This document shows positions 9,961 to 19,802 of a stretch of 26,719 bases of DNA, piece after piece; position 1 is the stretch's first letter; each line of letters starts with the position of its first letter. The stretch is from Perkinsus chesapeaki (Eukaryota > Perkinsozoa > Perkinsida > Perkinsidae). The position numbers and the translations under genes are program-made. The notes beneath the pieces were generated by a model. That model worked only from the letters and a program-made list of their open reading frames with translations, was not told where the DNA came from and did no database searches. The stretch lies in NCBI GenBank assembly GCA_013115145.1, contig JAAPAO010000503.1, forward strand, positions 1 to 26,719. The letters run 5' to 3'.

Positions 9961-12900
9961 ATGTATAGCATGCTGAACGAGAAGGGATGTGTAAATATCA
10001 CAGTATATGATAAAAGGGACCCCTCGCAACAAACAGCACCGGCTGCTCATACCGTAGCGAGCACCGTAGATACTCAGTCTCGACAGGTCAGGCACCATCG
10101 AACAGATGCAGCTACTGGACTTGGTGTTTTAGGTGGCAGAAGGAAAGAGCCAAGACGAGCCTTCGGAAGAGAAAAAGAACGATGAGCCACGTGTGAGGAG
10201 AACTTCTCTGGTGCGTTGACCTAGTCGCAGCGGAAAAGCTCGAGCCTAGATCCGAAAACCGGATTCGCTCGGTACGCACTCATCGGCCTCGGAAGAGTTA
10301 CTCAAGATAGTATGTAACAGCATGTTCACCGATGTCGAGAAAGATGATCATTCAAACAATGGCATATCTGTGTCGGTAAGCATTCAGACCTATGGTACGG
10401 ACAACTACGTTTTGAGAACACACGTGCGCAACCAACTATCGCCGTGGAGCACTACTGGCCGTCGTCCCAGCCGGAAAGAGCCGTATTACAGAAGATGATC
10501 ATGAAGTTCATTATAGGCCATATTAGATAGAGTTTCACCGTATATAGGCAGCCTATAAACTGCAAAACTTCATTTATTACGAGTGTGGTCGATGTTGCAT
10601 CATCTGACTTCCTAAACCTCAACAATTTCCTGAATTATTATCAGTTTGTCGATCGAGTGGGAGCACTGTGCCTTGGTGACCCCGAGTCTGTGTTTTCCGT
10701 CAAAGACGCGTTAAAAAAATATAATATTGGCAATGCTCGGATAGAAATGGGCTAGAGCTAAGCTAGGGGCTTCATCTTGTCTGATTGGCTTGTCCAAAGC
10801 ATTTCAAATGCTTTGGAGTCGATCCGCGGCGTAGCAGTAAAGCGCCTATGTCTATTTGCAGGAGGAGGGCCGCAGTTCTACGATATTCCCTGGAATAGAA
10901 GACTCGGACAGCGAAGAGAAAGAAAACGGTGGTCGTGATGATACCACTCAAGCCTTCAGTCATGACGATTTCGAAGTAAGTGGGCTAACAATCGGTTTCT
11001 ATAGGCTTTCAGGTCATCGATCAGCTTGGTCAGGGCGGAGGAGGAGCAGTTTATAGAGCTGTACACAAGGACACCGGAAAAGAGTCCGGGGGGATACTTG
11101 CGCTATATCTTCCTCGGACTTCGCCCAGAAAACTTCTACAGGGCATCGCTGGGAGCAAATCAAATAAAACAAATCAGAGCAAATTACAAATCGACAATCT
11201 GTATATTCGCAGTGCTCTCCAGACTGAAGGTGGCAAGGTACGCTCTGAAGAAGCTGAATGGCGACAACGATCATACTCGGGCTGAAGTTGAAGTTATGGC
11301 ACACAAGCGTCCGCATCCTAATGTTGTTGACATGCACGGATCATATATATGTGATCACCACTCCCCATAAGCAGCATTAGCTGACGGCCAGACAGATAAC
11401 GGTGATACCTTCCTCGTGCTCGACTACGTCGACGGCGAGGACTTGTCGTCATGGCTGGATCGAGAGGCTGCAACAGGCTACGGCGTAGACACCGTGACTT
11501 TGTAAGGACCGATGATGGTGACGACGCTGAAACCGATTGACGTTGGTGTCTCAGAGTAAGGCACGTGTTCCGACAGCTGGTGAAGGCTGTGAGGTGAGAC
11601 TGAAGGCCGAGCAAAACTATATAATCCTTTCAGACATATTCACAGCCACCGTATTGTGCACCGAGACCTGAAACCCGGAAATATAATGATAGTAGACTGG
11701 CACGCTTTGAAATGCGGCACCTATTGACTTAATGATAGGTGGAACCAAGAGGCAATATGAGATTGCCAACAATCTCTTTGCTTGACTTTGGGACCGCTAA
11801 GTGCCAGGAATGGGTAATGTCTTACGACAACCCGTTTTGAAGTCCGCCAATATCCGAAGAAACTCGGGTTTTTCCACAAGCGTTGTAAAACAAGTTCAGC
11901 TGGGATCAGAGTGTTGTACTTCAGGGATCGCTCAAGACTTTATGCGGTACTGTAACCTATATGGCACCCGAAGTGGTGAGTCTATCAACTGGATGAGCTT
12001 GTTGGTCGACGGTGCAATGATTTTCAGTTGCAGCAAATGCAGTGCATGGCCGAACCGAGGCAGACGAAAAAGACTGACGTTTGGGGACTCGGAATGATTT
12101 TACACGAAGTACATCCCGCCGAGTAACGAGCTTCTATCGAAAACATGTTGTTCGTGACAGATGCTCATCGGCAGTCCACCTGAGTGTGCAGAACGACCCG
12201 GCAAGGACGGCAGGTTTCCGGAGCCGAAGCTTAGCCGTGATATCGAGGATAAGGAGGCTACCGACCTCATACGTGAGATACCGGGGAGCCGTATTCAGGT
12301 GCAAATGAGGCTTAAGATTTCGTCGTGGATTGACAGAATACTGGAACCGAGAATCGAACTCGGGACCTACTGCGTGTTAGGCAGTCGTCATAACCAACTA
12401 GACCATTCCAGCGGGTGTGGTCTCTTCCTTTCCACAGCCTGCCGTCCATGCTTATCACTGTGACGAAACCCTCCAGGTCGCTGCCTATCGGTGAACCCAC
12501 GCCATCGTCCACTGTGCACTGACATCCTTCAACATCCTTGGCTGAAGCACGATGACAACATCGCAGCTGTAAGTTAAGGTCCCTACAACTTCTCAGCTTT
12601 CTGTAATTTCGGAGTGCTTCCTTGTACCGGTTCAGATTCCTACGTCAAATATTCGACCTGTGGCGGTTAAAGAAATGCTGACCTCCAGGGTAGAAAGTTT
12701 TCATGTCCATCAGCTGGTGTGGTGACAGATCACTGTTTTTAGCGGAAACAGTAATCTGTCACCGCACTACCAGATTTTGTTCTGTTTCAGAAGACCTCTA
12801 GTCCGCCTGCAACCCACGCAATGTATCATCGTCATGCCGAGGACCTTGCTGGGGAGGAATCCTCCGGGTATCGATTGAGACTCTCTTCCTCTCCAGAAGG

Positions 12901-12994
12901 CGGCAGTCTTTCGGAGCGTGTTTATTCATTGCGTAGTGACGAAGATGACGAAGGTGATTATTGTTATTGCTGTTTTTGCTATTGGCCACGATAA
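9961..12994 (+). CDS. Serine/threonine protein kinase, multi-exon
   Basis: About 16 exons, 526 aa: 9961-10086, 10133-10210, 10250-10375, 10862-10975, 11013-11083, 11238-11350, 11381-11501, 11555-11593, 11634-11691, 11739-11813, 11925-11975, 12028-12108, 12161-12272, 12477-12568, 12597-12716, 12791-12994. Kinase landmarks in order: glycine loop LGQGGGGAVYRA, ATP-binding Lys in YALKKL (about 176), helix-C Glu (about 188), hinge VLDYVDGEDL, HRDLKPGN (Asp about 274), LDFGTAK (Asp about 298), activation segment GTVTYMAPEV, DVWGLGMILHE, NPRHRP and ILQHPWL. All catalytic residues are present, so it is probably active. The subfamily is unclear; the domain is compact. The acidic N-terminal linker (residues 1-148) has no domain I recognise. 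The C-terminus is acidic and ends in a Cys cluster (CYCCFCYW), possibly acylated. Weak points: the start (the frame is open back to about 9854), the 486-nt gap 10376-10861, and the 28-nt intron 12569-12596 (an acceptor near 12632 also keeps phase). Confidence 0.8.
10376..10861 (+). other. Long intron or unresolved exons of the kinase gene
   Basis: It begins at a good donor (TCG|GTAAGC) and ends at TATTTGCAG, both phase 0. At 486 nt it is far longer than the other introns of this gene. Inside, a frame without stops runs from about 10531 to 10755 (contains DFLNLNNFLNYYQFVDRVG and VFSVKDALKKYN), which may be a skipped or extra exon. I could not place its splice sites. Confidence 0.35.
12273..12476 (+). 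other. Kinase intron hosting a tRNA gene
   Basis: Donor ATAC|GTGAGATA and acceptor CCCTCCAG|GTCGC join the codon pieces C and GT into Arg. This restores DLIRCLSVNPRHRP, the usual end of a kinase domain. The intron is 204 nt, of which 74 nt are the antisense tRNA-Val. Confidence 0.65.
12339..12412 (-). tRNA. tRNA-Val (anticodon AAC)
   Basis: Read on the minus strand, a full 74-nt cloverleaf is present. The acceptor stem is GCTGGAA/TTCCAGT (one G-U pair at the end), and the D arm is GTCT-AGTTGGTTA-TGAC. The anticodon stem-loop is ACTGC-CTAACAC-GCAGT with anticodon AAC. The variable loop is AGGTC; the T arm is CCGAG-TTCGATT-CTCGG; the discriminator base is A. A-box (TGGTCTAGTTGG) and B-box (AGTTCGATTC) promoter elements are recognisable. 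No tRNA intron and no encoded CCA. No run of four T follows within about 60 nt on the tRNA strand, so the Pol III stop is not obvious. Confidence 0.92.
12714..12772. repeat. Near-perfect hairpin in the last kinase intron
   Basis: Arms 12717-12730 and 12754-12767 pair over 14 bp with one G-T pair. After a single mismatch, 12732-12738 pairs with 12746-12752 (ACTGTTT/AAACAGT), closing a 7-nt loop TTAGCGG. CTGGT/ACCAG can extend the base beyond a small internal loop. The hairpin starts exactly at the inferred splice donor (CTG|GTGTGG) and fills about two thirds of the 74-nt intron 12717-12790. Confidence 0.75.
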
Positions 12995-12999
12995 CCACT

Positions 13000-13400
13000 T
13001 TTTATAATGTTCCTGTATGCACGACTGTATCAATGAAGTAACTCATGGATTCAGCTACATTCAGTATTGAGTTGATCATATAACTAATTGGGAAACACAT
13101 AATAGCTTTTCGTGGCTTCGACCGTTCAAAGCAATACACCATAATACTATAATACGTATAATAACATAACGATTTCAATTCGTTCTCAGTAACGGCAGAA
13201 AGCCCAAGGGTATATGCTCGGCTGCCCAACAGTAACGGCGGGTGTTGTTATAGTTACCTCAGGTTGAGGTTCATATCGTTTTTGTCTTTAGTTCCAGTTC
13301 ATCCATTGCCCCTTATAACTTTCGTAAGGTGTAAGAAGTCTCTTGTATATTAATAATTCAAAATCCTCACGTTCTGATTAGCGCAAGTCTTGTTTTATCC
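13000..13400. other. AT-rich spacer after the kinase gene
   Basis: The minus frame 13002-13229 has no motif and I do not call it. Composition turns markedly A/T-rich here, and this continues to about 19.8 kb. Confidence 0.4.
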
Positions 13401-13403
13401 TTA

Positions 13404-15584
13404 GTGACATACCCAGCTCCAAGCCCCCCTACTGACTTCAACACAATCCAAGCACACGAAGCTGTTCTCAAGCACACAAACGACACAATCTGTCTCCGTC
13501 AAGCCCTCCTCGTATCCGTAGATTTCTCAAGCTCGTCTCTGCTATTCCTCAAGTCCCCTCGATTTCCCCATTCACTGCTTCCGCTGGCTGTGCCAGGCGA
13601 TCCTCCAGCCATCTGCTCCGAAGTTCTTCGGCCATCTTGGTCACCTGAGATACCAGCGGTGCTATTAGGAGCGTGACGTTAGGGTAATTCCTCAATGTGC
13701 TTCTTACGAGCCCTCTATAAGGAAATAGGTAACGTAGAGTGACATACAGGGATTGACTACAAAGACCTCATTATACATCCCAGAAGAAGTATGGAATACA
13801 TTATTTACAATTTGATAGGAGTGAGAAAATAATTCCTCTCTTGGACCATCCGATGCCCCCACCCAATCACTTGTCATCCTAGATAGCCAGTTCCCCAACA
13901 GCCTGCCTTACTTGTTTCCATTTACTCTCAGCTCCCTCCACTGACAGGAGCCCAACAGCACATTGCCGAACTGGCTTGCCGCATGCCTTACCTGTTCAAC
14001 GAGTAAGCTTAGATCGATTGAGTTTCAGCAGCCATTACCAAGTCTATTCTTAGAGAGGGCAAAAACCACCGGGACTGGAGGTCGATCCGGAGATATCTTA
14101 TCTGGAAAACAGCGCTCAAACTTAAAGAATCTGAAACCTCTACTAAGCATGTATAGAAGTATGCTTAACACTATTTCGATAAAGTAAGCAATAATTCCTA
14201 CTTCATCGATTCCTTTATTGATGTTACGCAGTTTAATGTAGACTTTCAAACTTGACAGAAGAATAGGGAAGTCAGCGTCCGAATATGAAAGAAGTATCTC
14301 TGATCAACATTGATCTATCCTATGAAAACTATATTTTGCAATTTCCTGCATTACTTCCCCCATTCCTACTACTAGCAGTAGCGCTGCTCCTCCCCCCTCC
14401 CATCGAAGCCTCCTCCACTACTCCAACTACATGCTCATCCAGCCCCCCCGACGACTCTGAAGAGTGCATATTTGGTGCCACTATGATACCTGAGAGCCAA
14501 CTCGAATCTATTAGCATGTATTGATATAAATGATGTTATTATACATTGATGACTCAGTAGATAGATTTCATATAGCTACCGATGACATATAAATAATACG
14601 GGACGTGTAGGTATCAGCATTCTCTCAATTAAGCAATGTTATCATCAGTCTAGTAATTCAATCAACAATAGCCGTCATTCCGGGCTTAAAAATAACAACA
14701 TCACTTTGAAACTGTCCCCAGATCGTTCCGCCAGCGACCAGGCCTCGACAGTCGTCCAGTTCTCCCAGACATCAGATAGCCCCTGTTATAACCCAGATCT
14801 CGGGATGAACTGTCTCCACACTTTCAACGTAGTGTGCCCCGAATATTACCCTGCAGCTTTCCCAGCCTCAAAGCTCTCTCAACCTCTCTTAAGCCGGTCA
14901 CAAATCGTTTTCTCTTTTTAAACTTCGCAGGATTCTCCTTGGCTCTTTCTTGATATCGGCACAAGTCCTCCAACATGCTCAATACAAGGCTGTCAAGCTC
15001 CGGGGATAAATACCTAACAACTCTACAGTAGCTTTACATTACAGTGACTTCACACTACAGTAGCTTTACATTACAGTGACTTCACACTTCAGTAGCTTTA
15101 CATTACAGTGACTTCACACTACAGTAGCTTTACATTACAGTGACTTCACACTACAGTAGCTTTACATTACAGTGACTTCACACTTCAGGAGATTCTTATA
15201 CAGAGCCTTCTTCTAGGTAGAAGGAATTCTTAGTATTTTATTAGTTACTATGATACCATATAAAATCGTAGTAAGTTTTCCTATCCCATCTCCACCTCCC
15301 CCTCCGCCCCTTTACTACTGATGGACATAATGCCGTACACTGATCTCCGGCACACCATTACCCTCTGGCTCCTCATTTGTTTGATCATGCATTATAACCT
15401 CTTTAAGCTTTGATGGTTTATTTTTATTTTTGCTGACAAGTCTGGTCTTTCCCATCCTCAAAGCCGTCATGTCCTCTACCAATTCCGACTTCAACTGCGG
15501 AGGAGCAGGTCCCCGATTGCTGGTTGCCTTCCCCTTTCCCCCCTTCATGTTCAATACAGGCTTTTGAGGCCGGTTATTAGACAT
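13404..15584 (-). CDS. Possible multi-exon gene of unknown function (exons incomplete)
   Basis: The clearest piece is 15584-15315, 89 codons from an ATG, Lys/Gly/Asn/Pro-rich and hydrophilic (MSNNRPQKPVLN..., then LKSELVEDMTALRMGK). Two more purine-rich, protein-like open segments lie further along the same strand: about 14790-14700 (contains VWENWTTVEAWSLAERSG after a CAG acceptor) and about 13660-13430 (contains GTASGSSEWGNRGDLRNS, hydrophilic). AT-rich DNA with frequent stops separates them, and the plus strand is C/T-rich opposite each. That would suit one gene with long AT-rich introns, or a decayed mobile element. I could not close the splice phases, and I recognise no domain. The plus-strand Pro/Ser-rich frames at 13404-13676 and 14285-14524 look like shadows. 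Confidence 0.3.
15025..15184. repeat. Tandem repeat, 5 units of 32 bp
   Basis: Five head-to-tail units of 32 bp (ACAGTAGCTTTACATT followed by ACAGTGACTTCACACT). Units start at 15025, 15057, 15089, 15121 and 15153; only the first base differs in unit 3 (T for A). Each unit is itself two diverged 16-bp halves. A truncated start (TCAGGAG) follows. No coding frame uses it. Confidence 0.95.
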
Positions 15585-15599
15585 AATAAAAATGATCTA

Positions 15600-16560
15600 A
15601 TATCAGATACTATACAAATGTATATAGATGTCTTTCCATAATAACCAACTCGAGCCTAACTAACTGTGAGTTCCCGGCTCAAGAACTCTGGCCTTCAAGG
15701 GTCTCCCTCGGAGGTAATATAACACACCTTACACGAAGCTAATTATCACTGAATTTCAGTGTAAAATCATTTCTTGTAGACAACCAGGATAACATTAAGG
15801 CCTTCGCAGGTGCCGATATACAAAAGTTTTGTAAATCCTTTTGATGACAAAACGTTCACTTATAACTCCTACATCGTAAGGTATATGTAAGCGGCCACAT
15901 CTGTGGTGATGGTTCTTGATAGTGGTGAATGACAAATGATATTATATATAATAATTATTATTATGATAAAGTATAATTAATAGTTAATAATATATAGTCT
16001 TATAATTTAGACAACATTAATATACATATATGTTGTTAACGTGAGTTATAGTAAACATTAGCCTTAGTCAAGCTGATAGATTTAATACCGTATAGCTCAT
16101 CCATATTGAGAACAACAAATGCTTCGTTATAATGTCTGTTGAACTGAGTGTTTGCATAACCATTCCTAAATAGGTTCCTCTGACACCACCAATATATCGA
16201 TTTTGATACCTGTGTGCATGCGTGCAGAATTTCGTGACTTTAGCAAGGTGACGTGCGTCGTGTAATAGAAGGTTGATGTGCATTTTTTGAAAGATACTTT
16301 GGAGCTCAACAATGAGTTTCGAGCATCCGTCGATTCTTTTACTGTGTGTTTAATGGAGCACTTTGTGTGGAGCCGAAATTTCAGAATGCTTCCAAATGAA
16401 AGGATCTCGATCTGTTCACTAGAGCGCATCCCAAGTAGCCGGAAATTGTGCAAGCGGGGCGGGCGCCTGGTCTGAACGAGAAGGCTTATGGTGTCTCGTT
16501 GATAAAGACATGGCAAGGAAGAAATCAGTGGTAATACCAATTTAGCAAATATCGTATATT
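15600..16560. other. AT-rich region, no supported gene
   Basis: 15940-16020 is almost pure A/T with runs of ATT and TAA. The frames at 16166-16540 (minus, 124 aa) and 16278-16475 (plus, 65 aa) overlap antisense. On the plus strand a third frame near 16440-16530 (RAPGLNEKAYGVSLIKTW) could be an early exon of the STPGR gene, but I cannot prove it. Confidence 0.35.
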
Positions 16561-16573
16561 TGACTTTAAGCAG

Positions 16574-16673
16574 GCATCGTTGTCATCTAGCAAAGGCTCT
16601 GTATCGACTGGACATACCAGCCTTGATCGATACAGTAATACAGATGCTACAGTGGGGGGACGGATGAATAAAG
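16574..16673 (+). other. Possible exon upstream of the STPGR gene
   Basis: Acceptor AAGCAG and donor AAAG|GTGATA bound a 100-nt Ser/Thr/Gly-rich open segment (SSSKGSVSTGHTSLDRYSN, ending GGRMNK). It may be a 5' exon of the gene at 17232-19099. Spacing to the next exon is over 500 nt of A/T-rich DNA. Confidence 0.3.
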
Positions 16674-17231
16674 GTGATATAGGAAACGGCAAGATGTTAT
16701 TAATATTATTATATAATAGCGTTATAATATTGTTATTAATAGCTATTATACTGTATTAGTGTTGTATACAGTACTCCTATACTGGCTTCTGTCTGTCTGG
16801 TGGGAAGAGTGCTGCCCGAGAAACAAGAAATGGTTATTATTATTAAATATAAATTAGCAATCCGATAATTAGTACTTTGTATTAAGTACTGCTGCTATGC
16901 CCTATAATAACTAGTGATAATGCCGGAATTTTATAAAATTATTGTTGGTATAATGACATAGTATCATCGAAATCTTATTGCACCCGTCAAAGGTGCTCGT
17001 GATTCCATTATCGATTCATCTTTTATTATATAATACAATAACACTATTAACATACAAGACAAAGATAGGGCCTTTACGGCGGCATTACTAAATCATTAAT
17101 CAGTAGCTCATGGAGAGTCTATTAGTAATAGTAATATACTTATTATTAATGTACGACACAGTCTCCTCGGTGTTATTGGCAGCATACCGCCATATTGGGC
17201 TTATAAGCTATACTATATTTCATCACTTCAG

Positions 17232-19099
17232 GCCAACCAGCTTCGGCGCCCTCCCTCGGTCCTCCCCCTCCTGAACCTCTAGTGCCAGCAATATCGACCA
17301 CAGCGAGTACTGTTATCACTCCCGGTAGATATAACTCAACCTGAGCACTTTGAGCCATCGGGAATAGGTCCCGGGCAGTATGACGTCCACTCGACCAAGG
17401 CCGTTGACAGTGTGAAGTACCGGCCACCGCATTGGTCACTGAATGAACGTCCGAGGCATCTTCCGCGAGATGTGAGCTGGGAATCTTTGCTTGGAGTTGC
17501 CCTTTCACAGTGATTATTAGTTACTAGTATAGTCTAACTGGTTGTTGAGATATTACTATATGCGAATACGTAATATTTAATATAATATGGACTAATCTGT
17601 CTTTACTTGGCAAATGCTATTTAACACTCAAACTAGCCTGTGTTTATTTTCAATATTATTAACAAATCATTGCGCATTCATTCCTAACTTAATTACGTTT
17701 GTTTTATATACTATATTATAATATTATGAACGTTAACAGATCATCAGCTACCAACTGCTATTTGTTTTTATTGCTCTATTGGTAGGTTCCCACGTGGATC
17801 GAGACCACTATATCTCAACGGGTGGCTTCGGGGCCTGATCCAGCGAAACTCAAGCTGGCTAACTTGACGAGGCGGGGGAAGATCGTCCTCGGAAATAAAG
17901 CGAAGCATTTGGGAGGGGTATCTGAGAGGTACTAAAGGGCGCCTGTGGTGAAATCTGCTTTTGGTTTCAATCTGGAGGTAATATTATTGAGAAATGAGCA
18001 AGTATAAATACGATATATAGCAGTTATAGATCTCTATCGGAGAGCCATAGAGGAACACTGAATGCTAGACCTTGGAGGAATGCACTTTATCTCTCCTTTT
18101 GGTGCAGGATTTTTCGGGTCGTACAGTTACGCTTGGAGTGCTTTACCGGCCCTGAGGGACGTAGTGAACCAGCAGATCTCAAAACATAGAGAAAAATACT
18201 GATATTCATCGGCGTAATGTTCTCCATGATCGTGGGAATTAGTTCATGAAAAATCCACAAATCTTCTCGAACCTGGTCGAGGGGAGAATTATTGGTGATT
18301 ATCAGGTTCACGAGTTTCGGAGGTTATCGAGGCAGCCCAGGATGCGGACAGGAACCTACTAGGGATGAGCCGCCAGAATATAACTCTATATTCCGTATGA
18401 TAGCTGTATAGGTTGGTGAAACTGGACATGTTCAGGACCGAGTGGTCATCCAGTACTGTCGAAGCCTCCGAAGTGGTCTATGATGGCAAGGACGGAGAAA
18501 GGGTCTATTACTGATGTTGGAAAGTAATTATTAATTGTGATTAATTATGTTGGAACTGTTGGGAGAAGAATCTCGACAGTCGGACAAGATCGTATCAAAT
18601 CTTACTCGCTGGCCTTCGGTTTCGTGATTCGAGCTCCTTTGATGAGAATTTGATCGATCAGTTTGGAAATTGAGATTAAGATCACCCAGTTAGATGATTA
18701 ATTGATCTTGAGCCATTAATGACTTGATTATCGATTTTTGTACTTGATATATGTCTAAGACATCTGTGAGATGTCCGAAAAATACGGAGTGAAGCCGATA
18801 TCGACCCTATTCGCTGGAGGATTTCACGGAGGCTCTAATGGGCACTAATGATTAACTCCATCACTAAATTTTATAATATACCGATTTTATCGATCAGCCT
18901 TCCAACGAGTTTAATGATCATTTTTTGTCGGCTTGGCTTTTGAACTACTCTGTCATTAGTTACCATTCTGGAGCGGTATAGTATTGTTTTTCAGGGGTGG
19001 CGGAGTCCTTTCCGTTCCGTTTCCTGGCCCAGGCGCCTACGACCTATCTAAAAGGCAGCATCGACGGCCTATGAAGAATCGATGTACATTTGGTGGAAG
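17232..19099 (+). CDS. STPGR/SHIPPO-type flagellar repeat protein (partial exon model)
   Basis: Supported exons: 17232-17281, 17355-17471, 17786 to about 17929, 18436-18523 and 18995-19099. Each ends at a plausible AG/GT site. They encode the short Pro-Gly motif of sperm-tail PG-rich repeat proteins: GIGPGQYDV then YRPPHWSLNERPR; GPDPAKLKL; SGPSGHPVLSKPPKWSMMAR; VPFPGPGAYDLSKRQ then CTFGGR. The alternation of P-GPG-x-Y with (P)P-x-W-S-(L/M)-x-x-R is typical of this family, whose members line or cap flagellar microtubules. Phases close across 17281/17355 and 17471/17786; the middle exons (about 17930-18430 and 18530-18990) are not solved, though SHIPPO-like pieces such as KSYSLAFGFVIRAP (about 18610) lie there. 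An in-frame TAA at 17933-17935 needs an intron I could not define, so a pseudogene is not excluded. Introns here are long and AT-rich, unlike those of neighbouring genes. The 3' end is probably near 19190. Confidence 0.55.
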
Positions 19100-19162
19100 G
19101 TAAGTCTAAGAATTTTGGAAATGATACGCAGATTCGAGATATCGCGGCTTATTCGATTTCTG

Positions 19163-19189
19163 TTTTTATGCTATACTATAGCATAAAAA
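19163..19189. repeat. 27-nt perfect palindrome with one central base
   Basis: TTTTTATGCTATA-C-TATAGCATAAAAA: 13-bp arms around a single C. It lies just past the last STPGR exon and before the intergenic region, a position that suits a 3'-end signal, but this is only position-based. Confidence 0.85.
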
Positions 19190-19199
19190 TAGCAGCTGT

Positions 19200-19800
19200 A
19201 GGTCTTATAGCTCCAGCTTTCGGGTTTTCGCTGCGAGAATACAACTAAATGAATTTGGGTTTCGGGTTGTCACCGAGCACGTTTAATCACAGTGAAATAC
19301 GGTCATGTGTTATTGACGATCAGGCCAAATAATCTGTCCTATATGACCACTAATTGGACCCCCGAGACCTTTTTGGTACGAGAAGCTCGACGAGGCCCAT
19401 ATGGTGGTATTTAACGCCATCTGCGACATGATACATTATAGTTGTTATCAATCCTTCCGAGTTGGGTTGCTGCGGAGTATTTACAGCGGCGGTGGTGAAG
19501 CGGCCGAATTCATAAGTCGATTGGCTACGAACTGGCTGATTCACATATTGGGTCATCGGCGACTGCAATGCTAAACACTGTTGGAATGGTAGGAAAATTT
19601 TGAGGAAAATTCGATCGTTTTTTCTATGGCCCGGAGCGCTGGAGCTGGACTGGGGAGAGATATTACGGAACTGTCAGAAACGTACTTTGATGACCAACAA
19701 GGCGGTTGAGTATTTATAAGTGTTGAGGTATTTGAGGAACTGGGCTCTCATTTCTATGGGGTTGGAGATAACTGTATTGCGTAAGTTGATTGCATAATAT
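19200..19800. other. Region upstream of the NTPDase gene
   Basis: 19343-19570 is open on both strands: a minus frame of 72 codons (contains QSTYEFGRFTTAAVNTPQQ) and a plus frame of about 77 codons (contains WYEKLDEAHMVVFNAICDM). They cannot both be genes, and I have no evidence to choose. The last 200 nt before 19803 should hold the NTPDase promoter; no core element is recognisable. Confidence 0.3.
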
Positions 19801-19802
19801 TT

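Noticed and set aside
13404-13676. 90-aa Pro/Ser-rich plus frame
   Set aside because: The opposite strand has a more natural hydrophilic composition; the plus frame looks like its shadow.
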